Of a stretch of 64,000 bases of DNA, positions 48,343-60,940 are shown piece after piece. Position numbers and translations under genes: made by a program. The stretch is from Blumeriella jaapii. Taxonomy: Eukaryota > Ascomycota > Leotiomycetes > Helotiales > Drepanopezizaceae. The stretch is from positions 124,001-188,000 of the forward strand of contig VWND01000075.1 in assembly GCA_009599575.1 (NCBI GenBank), read 5' to 3'. Every line of letters begins with the position of its first letter. Position 1 is the first letter of the stretch. Below the pieces are notes generated by a model, which saw only the letters and a list, made by a program, of their open reading frames with translations, ran no database searches and was not told the DNA's origin.

Positions 48343-49917
48343 ATGTATCTCGTGGCATTGGAAGCTCGCCAGGTAGGAGCTCCCGGCGGACCAGGAGGAA
48401 ACAGCATCAAGGAGACATCATCGCAGACGGCCTCTCCCACGACGGAGACGGCCTCGCCAACCCCGACGCACATACCTGCAAGTCACGGCAGCAAAATCGA
48501 CTTAGTGATTGTACGTCCAACGTTATTTCCGGCTCTTCCTCGAGAAAACTCAAAGAAGCCCCAACTAACAGACATCACAGCCGATAATCGCAGTGCTGGT
48601 AGGACTCACTGCTCTGATCCTCGGCTTCGTGGTCCTCCGCCGCACACGCATCCGGCACCAGAACCCCCGTTACGTCCCGACACCCTTCCTGAAGAAAGCC
48701 TGGCAGAAATGGACGCCTTCGCCCCTCCACCACAGCCGCCCAACAACAACGAACCCCTCGGGCCCATATCCCGCACACCCGCGACCGATCCCCCCGCTCC
48801 GACGGCAGAGGTGCTCGTGGACCGACACACGAGCGTGCGGTCCGTCATGACGCTCCCCGCGTACCGGCCGACGGCGCTCACGAACGAGCAGGTTCTGGGC
48901 CGTGAGGGTGAGCGGGCCGGGATCGACATGGTGATTGAGTTCCCGGAGGGCGCGGACGAGGAGGAGGAGAGGCGCGAGGAGGAAATGGAGGCACTGTACC
49001 AGGTGCGGCTGGCGCGACGGCGCGAGAACGAGGAGCGGGAGGAGCGCAGACGCTTACGTCGAGAGGCGAGGGCGCGTGGTGATCACGCCGCGCTGAGGGA
49101 TCTCGCGGCGAGGGCGAGAGAAACGAGTGCCGCCAATGCCGGGCAGACGGTGGAGGAGTTGCGCGCGGAGCACGAACGCATCAAGCGGGAGAGGCAACGG
49201 GCCGTGTCGTCGGTCGCGTACGGCCTCATCGGGGTTGCGAGACACGACGGCACGCGGATCCGGGCGAATTCCATCGACGTCGAGAGACAGGGCCTGCTCA
49301 GCGACGCAGCGAGCATGGCCGCGTCGACGCATCGCCGCCGCCGGAGCACCTCGTCCGTGCCGAGCGTCGACTCGCTGGACTCGGAACTAATCTCTCCCAG
49401 TCTCACACGCTCGAGAGGGAACTCGGGCGGCGAGAGCTTGGGCCGACCGTTGACAAGTCATAATAGCCGAACGAGCATTATATCCGAGACAGCTGAGCAC
49501 GAGGACGTGCCGCCGAACAGCCCGCCCGGGTACGAGAACATCTCGCTCGCGACACAGCAAGACGCGCTTCCTCGCGTGCCGCTGGAGCCGCCGCCAGGGT
49601 ATCAGTCACCCGTCGAGGGCAGAGGCGAGCATCACGCGATGGATTTCACGGCGTCTCGGTCGCCCGTCTCGCCCCTATCTCCTGATTTTCCGCCAACGAG
49701 CGTGGCCATCTCGCTAGACGAGGGTAGGGATGTCTCGAGTTCCCTGGAGCAGCTGGCGAGCGAGAGGCGATTCAGCAGTGCTGAGCCGAGCGCGAGGGGT
49801 GTGGGCGGCGTACCGAGGTTGCCCAGTTTGAGGATGGGCGGGTTGCCGAGTATATACGTTGTTCCTGACAGTCCTCGCCCGGGAAGCAGCAGTGGGGCTG
49901 ATATTCAGTCGCAGTAG
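48343..49917 (+). CDS. Single-pass membrane protein with charged cytoplasmic domain, function unknown; one-base frameshift
   Basis: Exons 48343..48510 and 48581..49917; 501 aa if one base is restored. The 70-bp intron (GTACGT donor, CTAAC branch, CACAG acceptor) splits the membrane helix, LVI / [20 protein letters not shown] juxtamembrane basic stretch [20 protein letters not shown] follows. The extracellular side is a short Ser/Thr-rich segment. At the CCCC run 48722-48725 the membrane frame must lose step by one base to enter the long downstream frame. That frame has [12 protein letters not shown], an acidic [17 protein letters not shown] coiled coil and Arg/Glu-rich helices, then a Ser/Pro tail with PPGYENIS and PPGYQSP, possible PPxY WW-domain ligands. 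The layout recalls fungal Mid2/Wsc-like or arrestin-adaptor-like tails, but I do not recognise the family. Confidence 0.8.
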   Translation: MYLVALEARQVGAPGGPGGNSIKETSSQTASPTTETASPTPTHIPASHGSKIDLVIVRPTLFPALPRENSKKPQLTDITADNRSAGRTHCSDPRLRGPPPHTHPAPEPPLRPDTLPEESLAEMDAFAPPPQPPNNNEPLGPISRTPATDPPAPTAEVLVDRHTSVRSVMTLPAYRPTALTNEQVLGREGERAGIDMVIEFPEGADEEEERREEEMEALYQVRLARRRENEEREERRRLRREARARGDHAALRDLAARARETSAANAGQTVEELRAEHERIKRERQRAVSSVAYGLIGVARHDGTRIRANSIDVERQGLLSDAASMAASTHRRRRSTSSVPSVDSLDSELISPSLTRSRGNSGGESLGRPLTSHNSRTSIISETAEHEDVPPNSPPGYENISLATQQDALPRVPLEPPPGYQSPVEGRGEHHAMDFTASRSPVSPLSPDFPPTSVAISLDEGRDVSSSLEQLASERRFSSAEPSARGVGGVPRLPSLRMGGLPSIYVVPDSPRPGSSSGADIQSQ

Positions 49918-51987
49918 CCCTAGAAGCTTTGGAGACAGAATTGGCTACTCCTGCTGGGGCGTAGGGGAGGATATCTGGGAAGAGGATGAGGACGAGGACA
50001 CGAACTTACGATCTCCGCCATTTACACACGCTCGAAACCAAACCGACGAATTTATATCCCCTCTACCTACCTATTCAGTTAGGTTTCTCGCCTCTTTTCC
50101 GAAGCGGAAGCAGAGAGACAAAAGGTCGATGTAAAGCTGGATACTTACACGTTTTGTCTGGATCAATCTACCATTCAAACCCTCTACTTCTACTCTTATC
50201 ATTTTACTTTACATTTTACCTCCATGGCTTGTGTTCGAGTTCACGATTGTGTATTCCGCTCTATTTCTTGTTTTGGGTAAGCAGGGAGCTCGGCGTTTAG
50301 GTGTTTTCCATCGTCCGGCGGTTTCTGGATTTTTTTTACCTACATAAGTCGTTGTGAATTGGGATGAATGAATGGATATTTAGATGATTGGGATAGATAG
50401 ATGGATGGATAGGGTTGTGGAGATGGAGGATGGGGTGGAGGATGGATGATGGATGGTATGAGTAGAAACGTATGTTCATAGAATAAGTAGGCACAATAAG
50501 AACATTACAATGCAATCCGAGACGATGTAACACAATCCATCCGTCGTCTTCTTTACCATAACCAGCTTTTAGTGCATAAACACCAAAAATTAAGCGAGCC
50601 CCTCATAATTCTTTTTCAATCATATGTTAATTGCGCTACTTACAATAAACCGAATTAGACAATTTTTGAAGTTTTAGAATCGCGAAAATCTAGAGATTCT
50701 TACTCGGAAATTTGAAACAAAATTTGTTATTACTTTGGAAATAAAGAAAAAAGACTTGTACCCAAAGTTTCGCGTTTGATATGTAAACTGTCTAGTATGA
50801 TTTGACGAAGAGGTGAAATTTGAAGGTAAGGGGGGGGGGGCGGACCTTGGATGTGTGCTTCGTTAGTAGAGGTACCTTGGGTAGGGGAAGATGGGGAAAC
50901 AAGAAGTAGAAAAGTAGAAGTAGAAGTAGACGGGGAGGTGGAATTTGAATTGGTATTAGAACTGGACTCGGATTTGGAAGGAGCGAGATTTATCGTCTCT
51001 GCTTTTTCGCTGGGGATTGGGGGGAAGGGGAGAGGGAATCTCTGCTCAAACGGTCGGCTACTTGGTTGAGTTTGGGCTTGATGTTATCCAGCAATAGAAC
51101 AGAATAGACAATTTGTCCGTTCGTTCATAGGTACTGTACCTGCCTACCTACCTACCTGCTTACCAGGGTTTCGCTTATTCTGGATGTATACAGCTTGATG
51201 GCTGGGAAATGAATGAGTCGAGCTGGTTGTTAGCGATTTTCGGCTCGTATATCCCCTGTTAGTCTCTAAGACTGTGTTGATGAAGCCCAGGAATTGGTAA
51301 GTATAGGCTTGACGTGGTGGTTTGTGTTATTGTATACCTGTTTATCGGGAGCACTGAGTTAAAGCAGTGCTTGGGATGGCATGGGCGGGTTATAAAAAAG
51401 GCATTAGATACCTTCAAATTGTAGCAGACCGATTGAATTGTCAAATCGTGTTGACATGAATGGTGCCTGAAGTGGTCTGCCAGACTTGTTCGTGTGCCTG
51501 TCTGTTAATAGCACCAGGTCGGAACACGATTTTGAGTCCTTCATCACAACATTTCTCAAGACACGATGAGATTGAATCTTGCTGGCTATTGGTCAATCAC
51601 TTCCCGTCGTATCACGTGTGTTGCAACAGCTCTATTCATTGTACTGTAGGTGGAACGTCAACACGAGCTGGCCATCACTTCCCGCCCTTTTCTCACCACC
51701 ATGAAGAAAGCGCAACCCCGTCCACGTCGCACAGCAATGGTTGAGAGATTCTTGAGACGCCGTGTTATATGAGACTCAAAGCAAAGCAGAAGAAAAAACA
51801 AATACAGAGGATAGCACAGTTACACGCGATTACCAAAACGGGTTACACCCGACATCTCACCTGAGACATCCCCCACCTTGAGCTGTCTACCTCTCGCGAG
51901 CCTCACTCAGCGGCCTGCTCTCATTTCAATCCGTCGACCCAAAACAACAAGCTCTACATAGTCCTCGGCCATAGAAGAAGTAGCAAA
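49918..51987. other. Intergenic region, no supported gene
   Basis: Contains GGAT/GATG repeats near 50360-50460, an AT-rich block 50580-50780, a G-run near 50831-50840, and a C/T-rich leader before 51988. No recognisable coding frame. Confidence 0.55.
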
Positions 51988-54696
51988 ATGGAGGACCTTG
52001 TCAAGGCCATCAACACCACGCCTATCATCGACAACCATGCTCATCCTCTGCTCATTCCCTCAGCTGTGTCCAAGTATTCGCTTCTGACCATCACCACCGA
52101 AGCCTCCGGCGATGCTCTGAGAGCGGCCACCTCGTCCCTGTCACACATCAGAGCCGTCAAGCAGCTCTCGGAAATTCTCCAATGCCCCCCTACCTGGGAC
52201 GAGGTGGTGAGAGCCATCGACCTGGAGCATGCCAAACCCCACCACACGTGGCAAAAGCGGTGCTTGCAAGGCATCGAAACCATCCTCCTAGACGACGGCC
52301 TGGACGGCAAAGAGGACGTCTACGATTACTCGTGGCATGACAAGCTGACCCGGAGCGAGTGCAAGAAGATTGTCCGGATCGAGAAGGTAGCCGAGGAGAT
52401 CATCAACGAACTGTTCAAGAACCCGGACCTGGCTCCTGAGGACGTGTTTGGCGGCTTGCGGGAGGCGTTTGAGATGGTCATCGAAGATGCCATTGCCGAT
52501 CCGGAAGTGGTGGCCTTCAAGTCCGTCATCTGCTACCGCACGGGTCTGGACATCCCAGCCCATCTGTCGGTGGCCGATGTCGAGGATACGTTTGTTGACC
52601 TCATCTCGCAACTTCGAGCAGATGGCGTCAAGACCTTCAAGAGGATCGACGGGCTTCCCATGAACTACTATCTGGTCAACAAAACGGCGCAGCTCATCGC
52701 AAAGAGTTCTGGGCCGTATAAGAAGCCGTTCCAGTTTCACACGGGACTGGGCGACAACGATATCACCCTCACCAAGTCGTCGCCTTCTCACTTGCAGGCG
52801 TTCGTCCGCAAGTTTCCCACTGTGCCGATCGTCCTGCTTCATGCCAGCTATCCCTGGACCAAGGAAGCGGGATATCTTGCGAGCGTGTACGAAAACGTGT
52901 ACGCTGACATCGGCGAAGTGTTCCCGTTCCTCAGCAAGGAAGGACAGGAGAATGCCATCCGTGAGATCTTGGAGCTTTGCCCGACGGAGAAGATCATGTG
53001 GAGCACGGATGGCCACTGGTTCCCCGAAACGTATCTCTTGGCTGTCATTCAGGTCCGAGAGGCTTTGGAGAAGGTGAGGATTTGCAATCGAGGGATTCGT
53101 GAGGGCTAACATGGCTGGCTAGGTACTGTGCGAGTACGTCCACGACGGAGTGTTGACCGGCCCACAAGCTATCCGAGCTGTGAAGGATATCTTCTTCAAC
53201 ACTTCGAACAACCTATACAATCTAGAACTGACTCTCGTCCCGTTCTTGACCGGCTTGCCCGACGACAATTTCTCGCCAAAGGACCTGCCGGCAAGATGGT
53301 CTCTGAGTCCTCCTCCAAGCTCCGACCTCCAAACTCTCAAATCGTTTTTGGGAGCACATCCCTCGGTGAAGTTCTTGCGCCTACAATACGTAGACTACAC
53401 AGGTATGGGACCCATGGTTCAAGTCTTCTCTACTGACTCTCTCCCAAAGCAACACCGCGGCTTCGCATAATCCCTATCAAGCGTGCTCTTTCTATCCTCG
53501 AGAGCAAGCCTCGTCTCCAGACGGGCGTAGCAATATGCGTCCTAGGAATCCTCCAGCACGACTTTGTGATTCCTGGCTGCACTCCCGTCGGCGAGTTCAA
53601 GGCCCAGGCCATCTTCTCCTCCCTCAAGCAGGGTCCCCGCGCAGACTACGCCTCCGTCCAGTGCGAGTTCCGCGAAGCAGATGGCTCGCCATTCCCACTG
53701 TGCCCGCGCTCCATCCTCCGAACCAGGCTCGAGACTTCCAAGCAGCAGCTCGGGCTGGAGTTCCTCGTCGGCTTCGAAATCGAGATCGTGTTCATGTCCC
53801 GGTCGCCGACCGATGGCACGCTGTCGACCCTCTTCGACACGGCCGGACATGCCTATGCCTCGAGTCGCGCTGTGCAAGACGGGAAGATCCTCGACGTCCT
53901 CGGCGAGATCCACGACCGCTTGGAAGCGGCCGGCATCTCCCTGGAGCAGTTCCACCCGGAATCATGTCTCGGCCAGTACGAGTTCGTGCTGCCGGCGAAG
54001 CCGTGCCTGGAAGCCGCCGACACGCTCCTCCAGGCGCGCGACATCATCACCACCGTCGTCGCCGGCCACTCGATGCGCGCCACGCTGTACCCGAAGCCGT
54101 TCGCCAACATGGCCGGCACGGCCTCGCACGTCCACATCTCCATCTCCAGCGCGGGCGGCGACGAGCCGGCCGTCTACGAGCCCTTCTACGCCGGCATCCT
54201 GCGACATCTGCCCTCCATCCTGGCCTTCACGTACAGCAGCCCGGCCAGCTACGCGCGCATGCAGGACCACTGCTGGGCCGGCGGGCGCTGGGTCGCGTGG
54301 GGCACGCAGAACCGCGAGACGGCCCTGCGCAAGATCGCGGGCAGCCACTTCGAGATCAAGGTCCTGGACGGGCTGGCCAACATCTACTTCGCCATGGCGG
54401 CCATCGTGGCCGCCGGCAGCCAGGGCGTGGCGGTGGGCGAGCGGCTGGCGGCGCGAGACTGCGCCCTGGATCCGGGCCTGCTGAGTCGCGAGGAGAGGGA
54501 GGCGCTGGGCATCACGACGATGCTGCCGCAGGACCTGCCGAGCGCGCTGGAGGAGCTGGAGCGGGACGAGGTGCTGGTCGGCTTGCTGGGGACGGCCTTC
54601 GTGGAGAGGTATCTGGCCGTCAAGCAGGCCGAGATGGAGATGCTGGGAGGCATGGAGGAGGAGGCGAGGAAGACGTGGATCATGGAGCGCTATTAG
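51988..54696 (+). CDS. fluG: FluG-like amidohydrolase / glutamine synthetase-I fusion protein
   Basis: Exons 51988..53073, 53123..53402 and 53450..54696; 870 aa, close to Aspergillus FluG (about 865). Introns of 49 and 47 bp have clear branch sites. The N-terminal half (about 1-400) is an amidohydrolase-type domain: the metal motif DNHAHP, then PFQFHTGLGDND, LLHASYPWTKEAGY and WSTDGHWFPE. The C-terminal half (about 440-870) is a type-I glutamine synthetase domain: GFEIEIVFM, GQYEFVLPAKP, GTASHVHIS, WGTQNRETALRK and FEIKVLDGLANIY. In Aspergillus FluG is needed for an extracellular signal that triggers conidiation. Fungi often carry paralogues of this fusion, so orthology is likely but not proven; paralogue status needs a tree. 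Confidence 0.92.
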
Positions 54697-54948
54697 CGAG
54701 GCCGCCGCCGCCTCCTTCTCGCTGTGCCGTCTATCAAGCACGCACAGTAGGTAAGTAGATGGATGTGGCACCTATCTATCTACCACGCAAGAAAGACATC
54801 TGTCTGTCTGAGTTGCAAGTAGGTCACGGATGAAGAGACCTCCTCACAAACATACAGTACAGTACCATATCGTCGGTACGAAACACCTACCGTAGGAACA
54901 TCAGCCGAGCACCTGTTTGTTTACTTGCTTGATTGCTTCTCATTTTCT

Positions 54949-54987
<39 letters not shown>

Positions 54988-55415
54988 GATGGCTCATGCT
55001 AGACTACTAGAATGCTCGCTCGGTGTTATCTTAGGAACCTATGTACCAAATGATGCGTCCATCCAATCATCCATCCATTCATCCATCCATCCATTTGTTG
55101 TATCCGATCCCAAGCCAGCCCACTTATCCATGCTTAGGTATGTATGCGCATCCCCAGAACAAAAACGCCAACAGGATAACGCCTGTACGCCCCCACACTC
55201 CTCCCTCTCCCTCCCCATGTTCCCATCCGGAAATGAACCAAAAGACAGAAAGAATTCCCGCTAGCCCTAGCTCAATGCCCATGCCCATGCCCACCCACGT
55301 ACGCGCTCGCTATGCTATGTATCAACAACCATACGCCCCTTAGACAAACAACAATAAAACCCGTGACGTGAAATATGTACGCTATGATGTGTGCAACCGC
55401 AGCCAGACCAGCGTC
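54697..55415. other. Intergenic region with simple repeats
   Basis: Between converging genes. Holds a (CT)n run near 54954-54981 and CATC repeats near 55057-55094. No gene seen. Confidence 0.6.
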
Positions 55416-57934
55416 TCACTGCGGCAGTGGGTGAAAGATAAGCTTGTACCTTGCCTCGGGACTGCTGGGCTCGGTACGGCTCTTGACGTCCCCTCTCCGG
55501 TACGCCGGCAGGGGCGAGATGGTCAGAAAGGGCTTCACTCGCGCCGACAGAGGGGAGGTGGCGAGGACGTGGTCGGATTGCGCCGTGACGGGCTGGCTGG
55601 CGGAGAAGAGGTCGACTTGCTCGGAGGAGTCGCTGCCCCGGTCTGGGGACGGGAGGGGTAGAGCCCGAGGCTGGGCATGAGGTTGTCGCCCGCGTCAAGC
55701 TCGGGAGAGCTCTCGTCCGTGTGGGAATCGATGTCAGCGTCCGAGGTGTGGGCCGAGTGCGTCGTCTCGCCGGCGGAGGAGACGTCCGGACCGGGCTCCA
55801 TCTTGCGGTTGATGGGGGAGAAGAAAGAGTCGCCTAGGCGAGGCGTGGGCATCGGGGTGCCGTGGGCCGTTCGAGGGGTGATGGTCACGGGCGCTAGGTA
55901 TCGCCTCGAGATACTCCAGTGTGAAGACGACGTCCGCAGCGGAGGTCGCGAGAGGCCCTTCATGCTCTGGAAAGGATCGTCGTCGTCGTCGTCCTCCTCC
56001 TCTTGGGAGTGCGTGGCGGGCTGGAGAGTCCGGATCCCGTCCCCACTCTCCCTCCTCTTGCGGCCAACCCTCCTGGTTGGGCTTCGAAAGCCTCTGGTCG
56101 TCAGTCGTCGCAAGTCAACCTGACTGGGACTGAAGACAACTCTCGCTCGTAGTCTCTGCACGGCGGCATCTAATTCCAGCTCGATCGCACAGTGATTCCG
56201 TATCCGACTCAACTTGGGCCAAGTGGCTCGCTCGCCACGGAGACAGGCCTGGACCATGAATTCCGACGTCGGATTCTGGAGCATGCGTGGGAAGTCCTTG
56301 TATTCGATTTCCGGCAAGATCGTGATATCACCCGAGTACTTCTGGCTCAGGATCGACATGGCTTTGGTCACGAGATTGGGGAATATGCCCAGCTCCGCAA
56401 GGACATGCATCCGGTGAAGCACCTCGTCCTTGGCCAGATTCGTCAGGGTGTATATCCACCTCGGACCCGAGCTGTCGTCCGTGTTGTTGACGTCCTTCGT
56501 GATGGCGGCATCACCCTGGACGAGGAACGGAATGACATGGGGGTTGACCTGCGACACAATAAAGTGGTTGACGTTGAACATCTCCGCCAATCGAGTCATG
56601 GGCAAGTCGTTGTCCACGCTCCCATCGATCCATTTCTCCGGCGTCGGGTTCCAGGGCAGATTCTCGCCCGTGATGGGGCTCTTGACCAGCAGTTGCGCTG
56701 CCGAGAACAGCACCGGCACCGAGCAGGATGCCGCCACTGCCGACCAGATCATGACATTCGGAGACGAGACGTAGTTGAGGAGCCGCGGGAGCTCGTAGAC
56801 CGACGCCGAAGAAACGCAGATGTTGAGGATCCGGCGCGTGCGGTTGTACGCCTCTTGGAAGGTCATGTCGCCGAGCATCTCCCGCATCACCCTCGTCAGA
56901 TGCTTGATATCGATCCAGGCTCCCTGGGTCAGGAGCCTCCTCACTCGATCCAAGATGCCGTCTTCGTTCCCCGCCTCCTCGAACACGGCCAGGTCCCCGT
57001 AGGGAAAGGCCTTCAAGACCTCGGGGATCTCCTCATCGGTGCGCGTGCACATGATGGCGCAGACGATGCTGCCCGCCGACGCTCCCGAGATGATGCGCGG
57101 CAAGAGCTTGGCCTCGTAGAGGGCCTTGAGGACGCCCACATGGTTCATGCCAAACGTGGCACCGCCGCTCAACAAGAGCGCGCTGCGTCCGAATGCCTGG
57201 CGCGCATAGACGACTTGGTCGAGGATATCCTTGGTCTCGAGCCCATCCGGGAGGCTGATCTTGCTCTTGTCGACCAGCGAGCGGATCGTGTCGAGGGTCG
57301 AATCGATGTAGCGCTCAATCCGATCCTTCGTCCCGATGTGCGTGTGCTTGTAGAGCCGGATGTCGCCCATGCCGCCCAGGTCGCGCGCCAACGCGGTCCG
57401 CACCAGATGGAGCATGGCCTTGACGTCGCAGTTGAGACGGGCCTCGTCCATCTGCCTCAGCCGGCTCTCGATCAGCTCGGCGTCGAACTCGCCCGACGTC
57501 GTGTCGGCCTTCCAGCCCTCGTTCCCCTCCAGGCGGTCCAGCTCGGCGGCGGCGGCGTGCCACTGCTCCCTCGTCTCGGCGTTCTTCATGCGCAGATTCA
57601 GGATCTGGCTCCGCTGCTGCCGCAGCGCGTCGGCGCGTCTCTGCTCCTCGGTCAAGCCATCCCGCAGCGACAGCACGGTCTGGTTCAGCGACTCGGCGCC
57701 GCCCTTCAGCATCCTCGCGGCCGGGCCTAGGATGGGCCATCGGCTTCTCGACCCCGACACGGGGTTGTCACTGCAGAGAAAGCCTCTCACGGGGGCGGTG
57801 CTGGGGAGCTGTTTCTGCACATGACTGGCGGTGGCGGCAGTGGTGGTGTTGTGATTGTTGTGTGTGTTGTGTGTGTTGTAGTTATTGTTGATGTTGTTGT
57901 TGTAGCAGAGCGAGCTGTGTTCGAGCAGGACCAT
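55416..57934 (-). CDS. Patatin-like phospholipase / triacylglycerol lipase (Tgl3/4/5 type), one-base frameshift near C terminus
   Basis: No intron is needed; 839 aa if one base is restored. The N-terminal 75 residues are Asn/His/Thr-rich and of doubtful start, followed by PVRGFLCSDNPVSGSRS. A helical region upstream of the catalytic domain contains DGLTEEQRRADALRQQR. The patatin core has the oxyanion loop SGGATFGMNHVG, the nucleophile elbow GASAG with the catalytic serine, and the dyad aspartate in WIDGSVDNDLP. This arrangement matches yeast lipid-droplet lipases that release fatty acids from triacylglycerol or phospholipid. The C-terminal tail is acidic and Ser/Pro-rich. At the GGGG run 55645-55648 the frame breaks; in the -1 frame a better tail continues through SEQVDLFSAS and PFLTISPLPAYRRG to a stop at 55416, instead of stopping at 55535. 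Confidence 0.88.
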
Positions 57935-59401
57935 CTTCCGTCTCGCTGCTGCGCGCCATGAAAAAGCGTGCCCTCGTTGTCGTCCTTGAGCAGTGAAAGG
58001 CGAGAGAGACTGGTCGATAGCTGGTGGATAGGTATCGTGAGCGGTGTGGACAGAAGGAGAGGGAGGTCGGGGTCGGGGTCGAGGACGAGGTCGAGGACGA
58101 GGACGAGGGGGTGCGGGAGTCTATGTATAAGGTAAGGTAGAGAGGTATGTATGTATGTACCTATGTAGGCATACAATCTCCGCATGCACCGGACGGGAGG
58201 AGCGGTAAAGGTTAACGAAGGTCGGTAATCGGTAATTAAAGTAAAATCCAGTACTTAAATAAGCTAGCTAAGGGGATCGAGGGGAGCAAAGGGATGAAGG
58301 TGACTGAGGTCGTAGAGGTCGTCAAGATACCGTAATTAAGGTCATGAAGACACTGTAATTAAGGTCGTCAAGACACTGTAATTAAGGTCGTCAAAGGTAA
58401 ACAAGGCAAGTCTTGTAAAGCCATTCGTGACCTTCTCTGCCCGAGTGTCACGCGCTCAGCAGCGGGGGAGGGACAGGGTTCGCCTGAGACATTGTGTACT
58501 GAAGATAGAAGTGGTAGATAAGCAATGATTCACGTTCTATCTTCGGGATGTCTTGGATTGTGTGCATCTTTCATCCGATCGCTTTCATTCAGTCTTTGCT
58601 GCTGCCTGTGAGAGCAAATACCATACCCAAGTCTCAAGTGGTACGGTCCGAAGCTTGATCCTTCTTTTCTCCGCTATACAATACAGTACGTACTGTAGGA
58701 GGTGCGCATATTGTCCGTACAGTACTGTACAATCCATGTCCACTTACTCACAGTAGCGGTATATGTATCTCGACCACCTTCTGTGTACACAGTACTGTAC
58801 TACTGTACAGACCAAGGCACATACTGTAAGTACAGATACAGTCAGGACCTACACCACATCCTTTCTACCCCCCACCCATCTTCCGCCACTTTTCGGTCGT
58901 CCATCACAAGACCTTGGAATCGTCCTAGACCGTCTGTCTGTCCGTCTGATCCTCACTTGCGTGTTTCTCTCTTCTCTGCGCACTACTACGATGCAGTCAG
59001 TGTGTGCATCTGCATGTCTACCTATCGATGCACATGCGTACATGCACACGCACACGCGGTGCGACGCCTCCCCGATCGCGGGAAGCGACACGGAGAGAGC
59101 GTAACCCCACAGTTCCTGTATGCATGTGAAAGTCGGAGGAGAACTCCAGGTATGGTCTCGTTACCATGGTCGGGGGTTTGGGAAAGGGTGTGGTGTGGTG
59201 CGGTGTGATGCGGTGCGGTGCGGTTGGTATGTATGTGTGTATGTACAGTATATGGCTATGATCTGTTATCACGTAAGAAAAGACATCCGAGTCAGTCGGC
59301 TTGGGATGGAGTGGGCGGTGCAGCAGACTTTGGTTCCGCATCGCATCGGATTAGATGGCTATCTCTTTCATCTTCGAGATGGAATCGACGTTCCAGTAGG
59401 A
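57935..59401. other. Intergenic region, no supported gene
   Basis: 5' side of the lipase gene. Contains a threefold imperfect repeat of an AATTAAGGTC-GTCAAG unit near 58320-58395 and several GTAC palindromes near 58680-58830. No coding evidence. Confidence 0.55.
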
Positions 59402-59705
59402 AGTAGTAGTAGTAGTAGTATTGATTAACGTCTAGCGGAGGGCAGCCATAACTCGGTCTGCCTTCCTAGGACCTCCCAGGGGGTGCCGCCCCTCGGGGTG
59501 CGAGGTCGACGACGACCTCGCGGGCTAGACTCAATACCTGTACGTGGTGCCTGGTACGAACCTTCCGCTTTTTCGATTGCAATCGACGCTTTTTTCCCGA
59601 AGCAAAAAAGCGTCGTTGCATTCGAAAGATGTCGGAAAAGCTAAAATTAAGCAATCGACACGTGGCGACTTCGAAAAGATTTTTTTTACCGGCGATCCGG
59701 GCCAT
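59402..59705 (-). mobile_element. LINE-like element 3' end, reverse orientation
   Basis: The complement of 59402-59490 matches the 3' ends at 8990-9060 and 60410-60490 and finishes in the same TAC tail (59402-59420 on this strand). A 79-residue open frame (59466-59705, -) reads through the element end and is basic, but I do not recognise it. The left border with unrelated DNA at 59401 is sharp; the right border is uncertain. Confidence 0.65.
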
Positions 59706-60229
59706 TTTTACGATTACGCATAATATTACGATTTATTTAACGAAAGCATACTTATTGAAAATTTCAGAAAAATTGTATTAAAAGGAAAAAGCGGAAAATA
59801 AAAATCGACAGCCCGATTATCGAAAACCCGGTACAGCGCTTTCGAATAACCGTTTTTACCGAATATAACCGATTCGATAGCATATTTAACGGAAAAAAAT
59901 GCCGATAAAATATACGCAATCGCGTACAAAACAAACGCTCGAAAAACAATTCGGCGCCGCCAATTCGAAGTTTTAAAAATGCTTTTCAAAATTACAAAAA
60001 AACTGCGATACCGCGGAATCAAAAATCCGGAATATGCGTATTAAAAAAGCTTTTTTTTAATCGTAGTTTTTACTTTTTTAATACGTATATACTTTGTAAT
60101 CTTTAAAAACATTAAAAGCTTTTTGGTTTTTAGTTTTTGCTTTTTTATTATTTTGTTTTTATTTTTCTTTTAAGTTTATTAATTATACTACGTTTGCGTT
60201 TTATAAATACGCAATTAATAAATTAAATT
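59706..60229. other. AT-rich, RIP-like degenerate DNA
   Basis: Very AT-rich with many TA dinucleotides and poly-T/poly-A runs. Frames read Ile/Phe/Lys/Tyr-rich peptides. It is probably a mutated transposon body between two outward-facing LINE tails; no family could be recognised. Confidence 0.55.
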
Positions 60230-60509
60230 TAACCGGTGCCGTTTGCATAATTTTTGGATTTAAACCTAAAGCTTTACGCTTATACCTTTTTTTTTTATTA
60301 ACGGACCATCGCAAAAAACGGCGAAAAGCGTAATCGACAGCAGCAATAGCTGTACTAATACGAACTGCTTTCGGAGTTGTACTTTGTATATAAATCCTTA
60401 GCTTAGCACGTTTCCGTACCCCCTGGGAGGTTCTAAAAAGGCAGACCGAATTATAGCTGCCCTCCGCTAAACGTTAATTAATACTATTACTATTACTACT
60501 ACTACTATT
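60230..60509 (+). mobile_element. LINE-like element 3' end, RIP-mutated copy
   Basis: Aligns with 8817-9075 over its length. Most differences are C to T or G to A in this copy. It ends in a short TAT/TAC tail at 60479-60507. Confidence 0.7.
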
Positions 60510-60527
60510 TTCCAGGGGGTACGGAGA

Positions 60528-60940
60528 TGTAAGGATTGAAAGGCAGGGAAACACTAGTTCAGATAATAGAGCTCAGATAAGGTTGGGTTGATAGTCAGAC
60601 TGATCTCTACCTTCTACATCTCTAGTAGAAGGCGTGTATAAATACAAAAGGAGGGGTGGAGCCCTCGAGAAAAGTATTTCCCAGGAAACCAGGCGAACTC
60701 TATTTAATATGCTTTCCAGCCCCTATCCCGACCTTTTTTCAATTCTTTTTAATATAATTTTAATAACTGGTTTTTTAGCAATTATTTTTATAGAATGTTT
60801 TATTTAAATATCATTTTTAGCCCTTATAATATTATCCGGCTCCCACGGCTTATCCGCAGAAAATGCTATTCGAGAATTGGTAAAAGGCAAAAGGTTTTGG
60901 CGGATTATCTGACTTATATACGTAATATTAGTTCCTGATA
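60528..60940 (+). repeat. LTR, RIP-mutated copy (413 bp)
   Basis: Same start (TGTAAGGATTG) and same length as the LTR at 63375-63787. The first 140 bases are nearly identical and the rest differs mainly by C-to-T and G-to-A changes carried by this copy. The end reads CTGATA where the other copy has CTGACA. A TATAAATA box near 60637 fits the U3 promoter of a + oriented LTR. No matching 5-bp duplication is visible at its borders. Confidence 0.8.
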
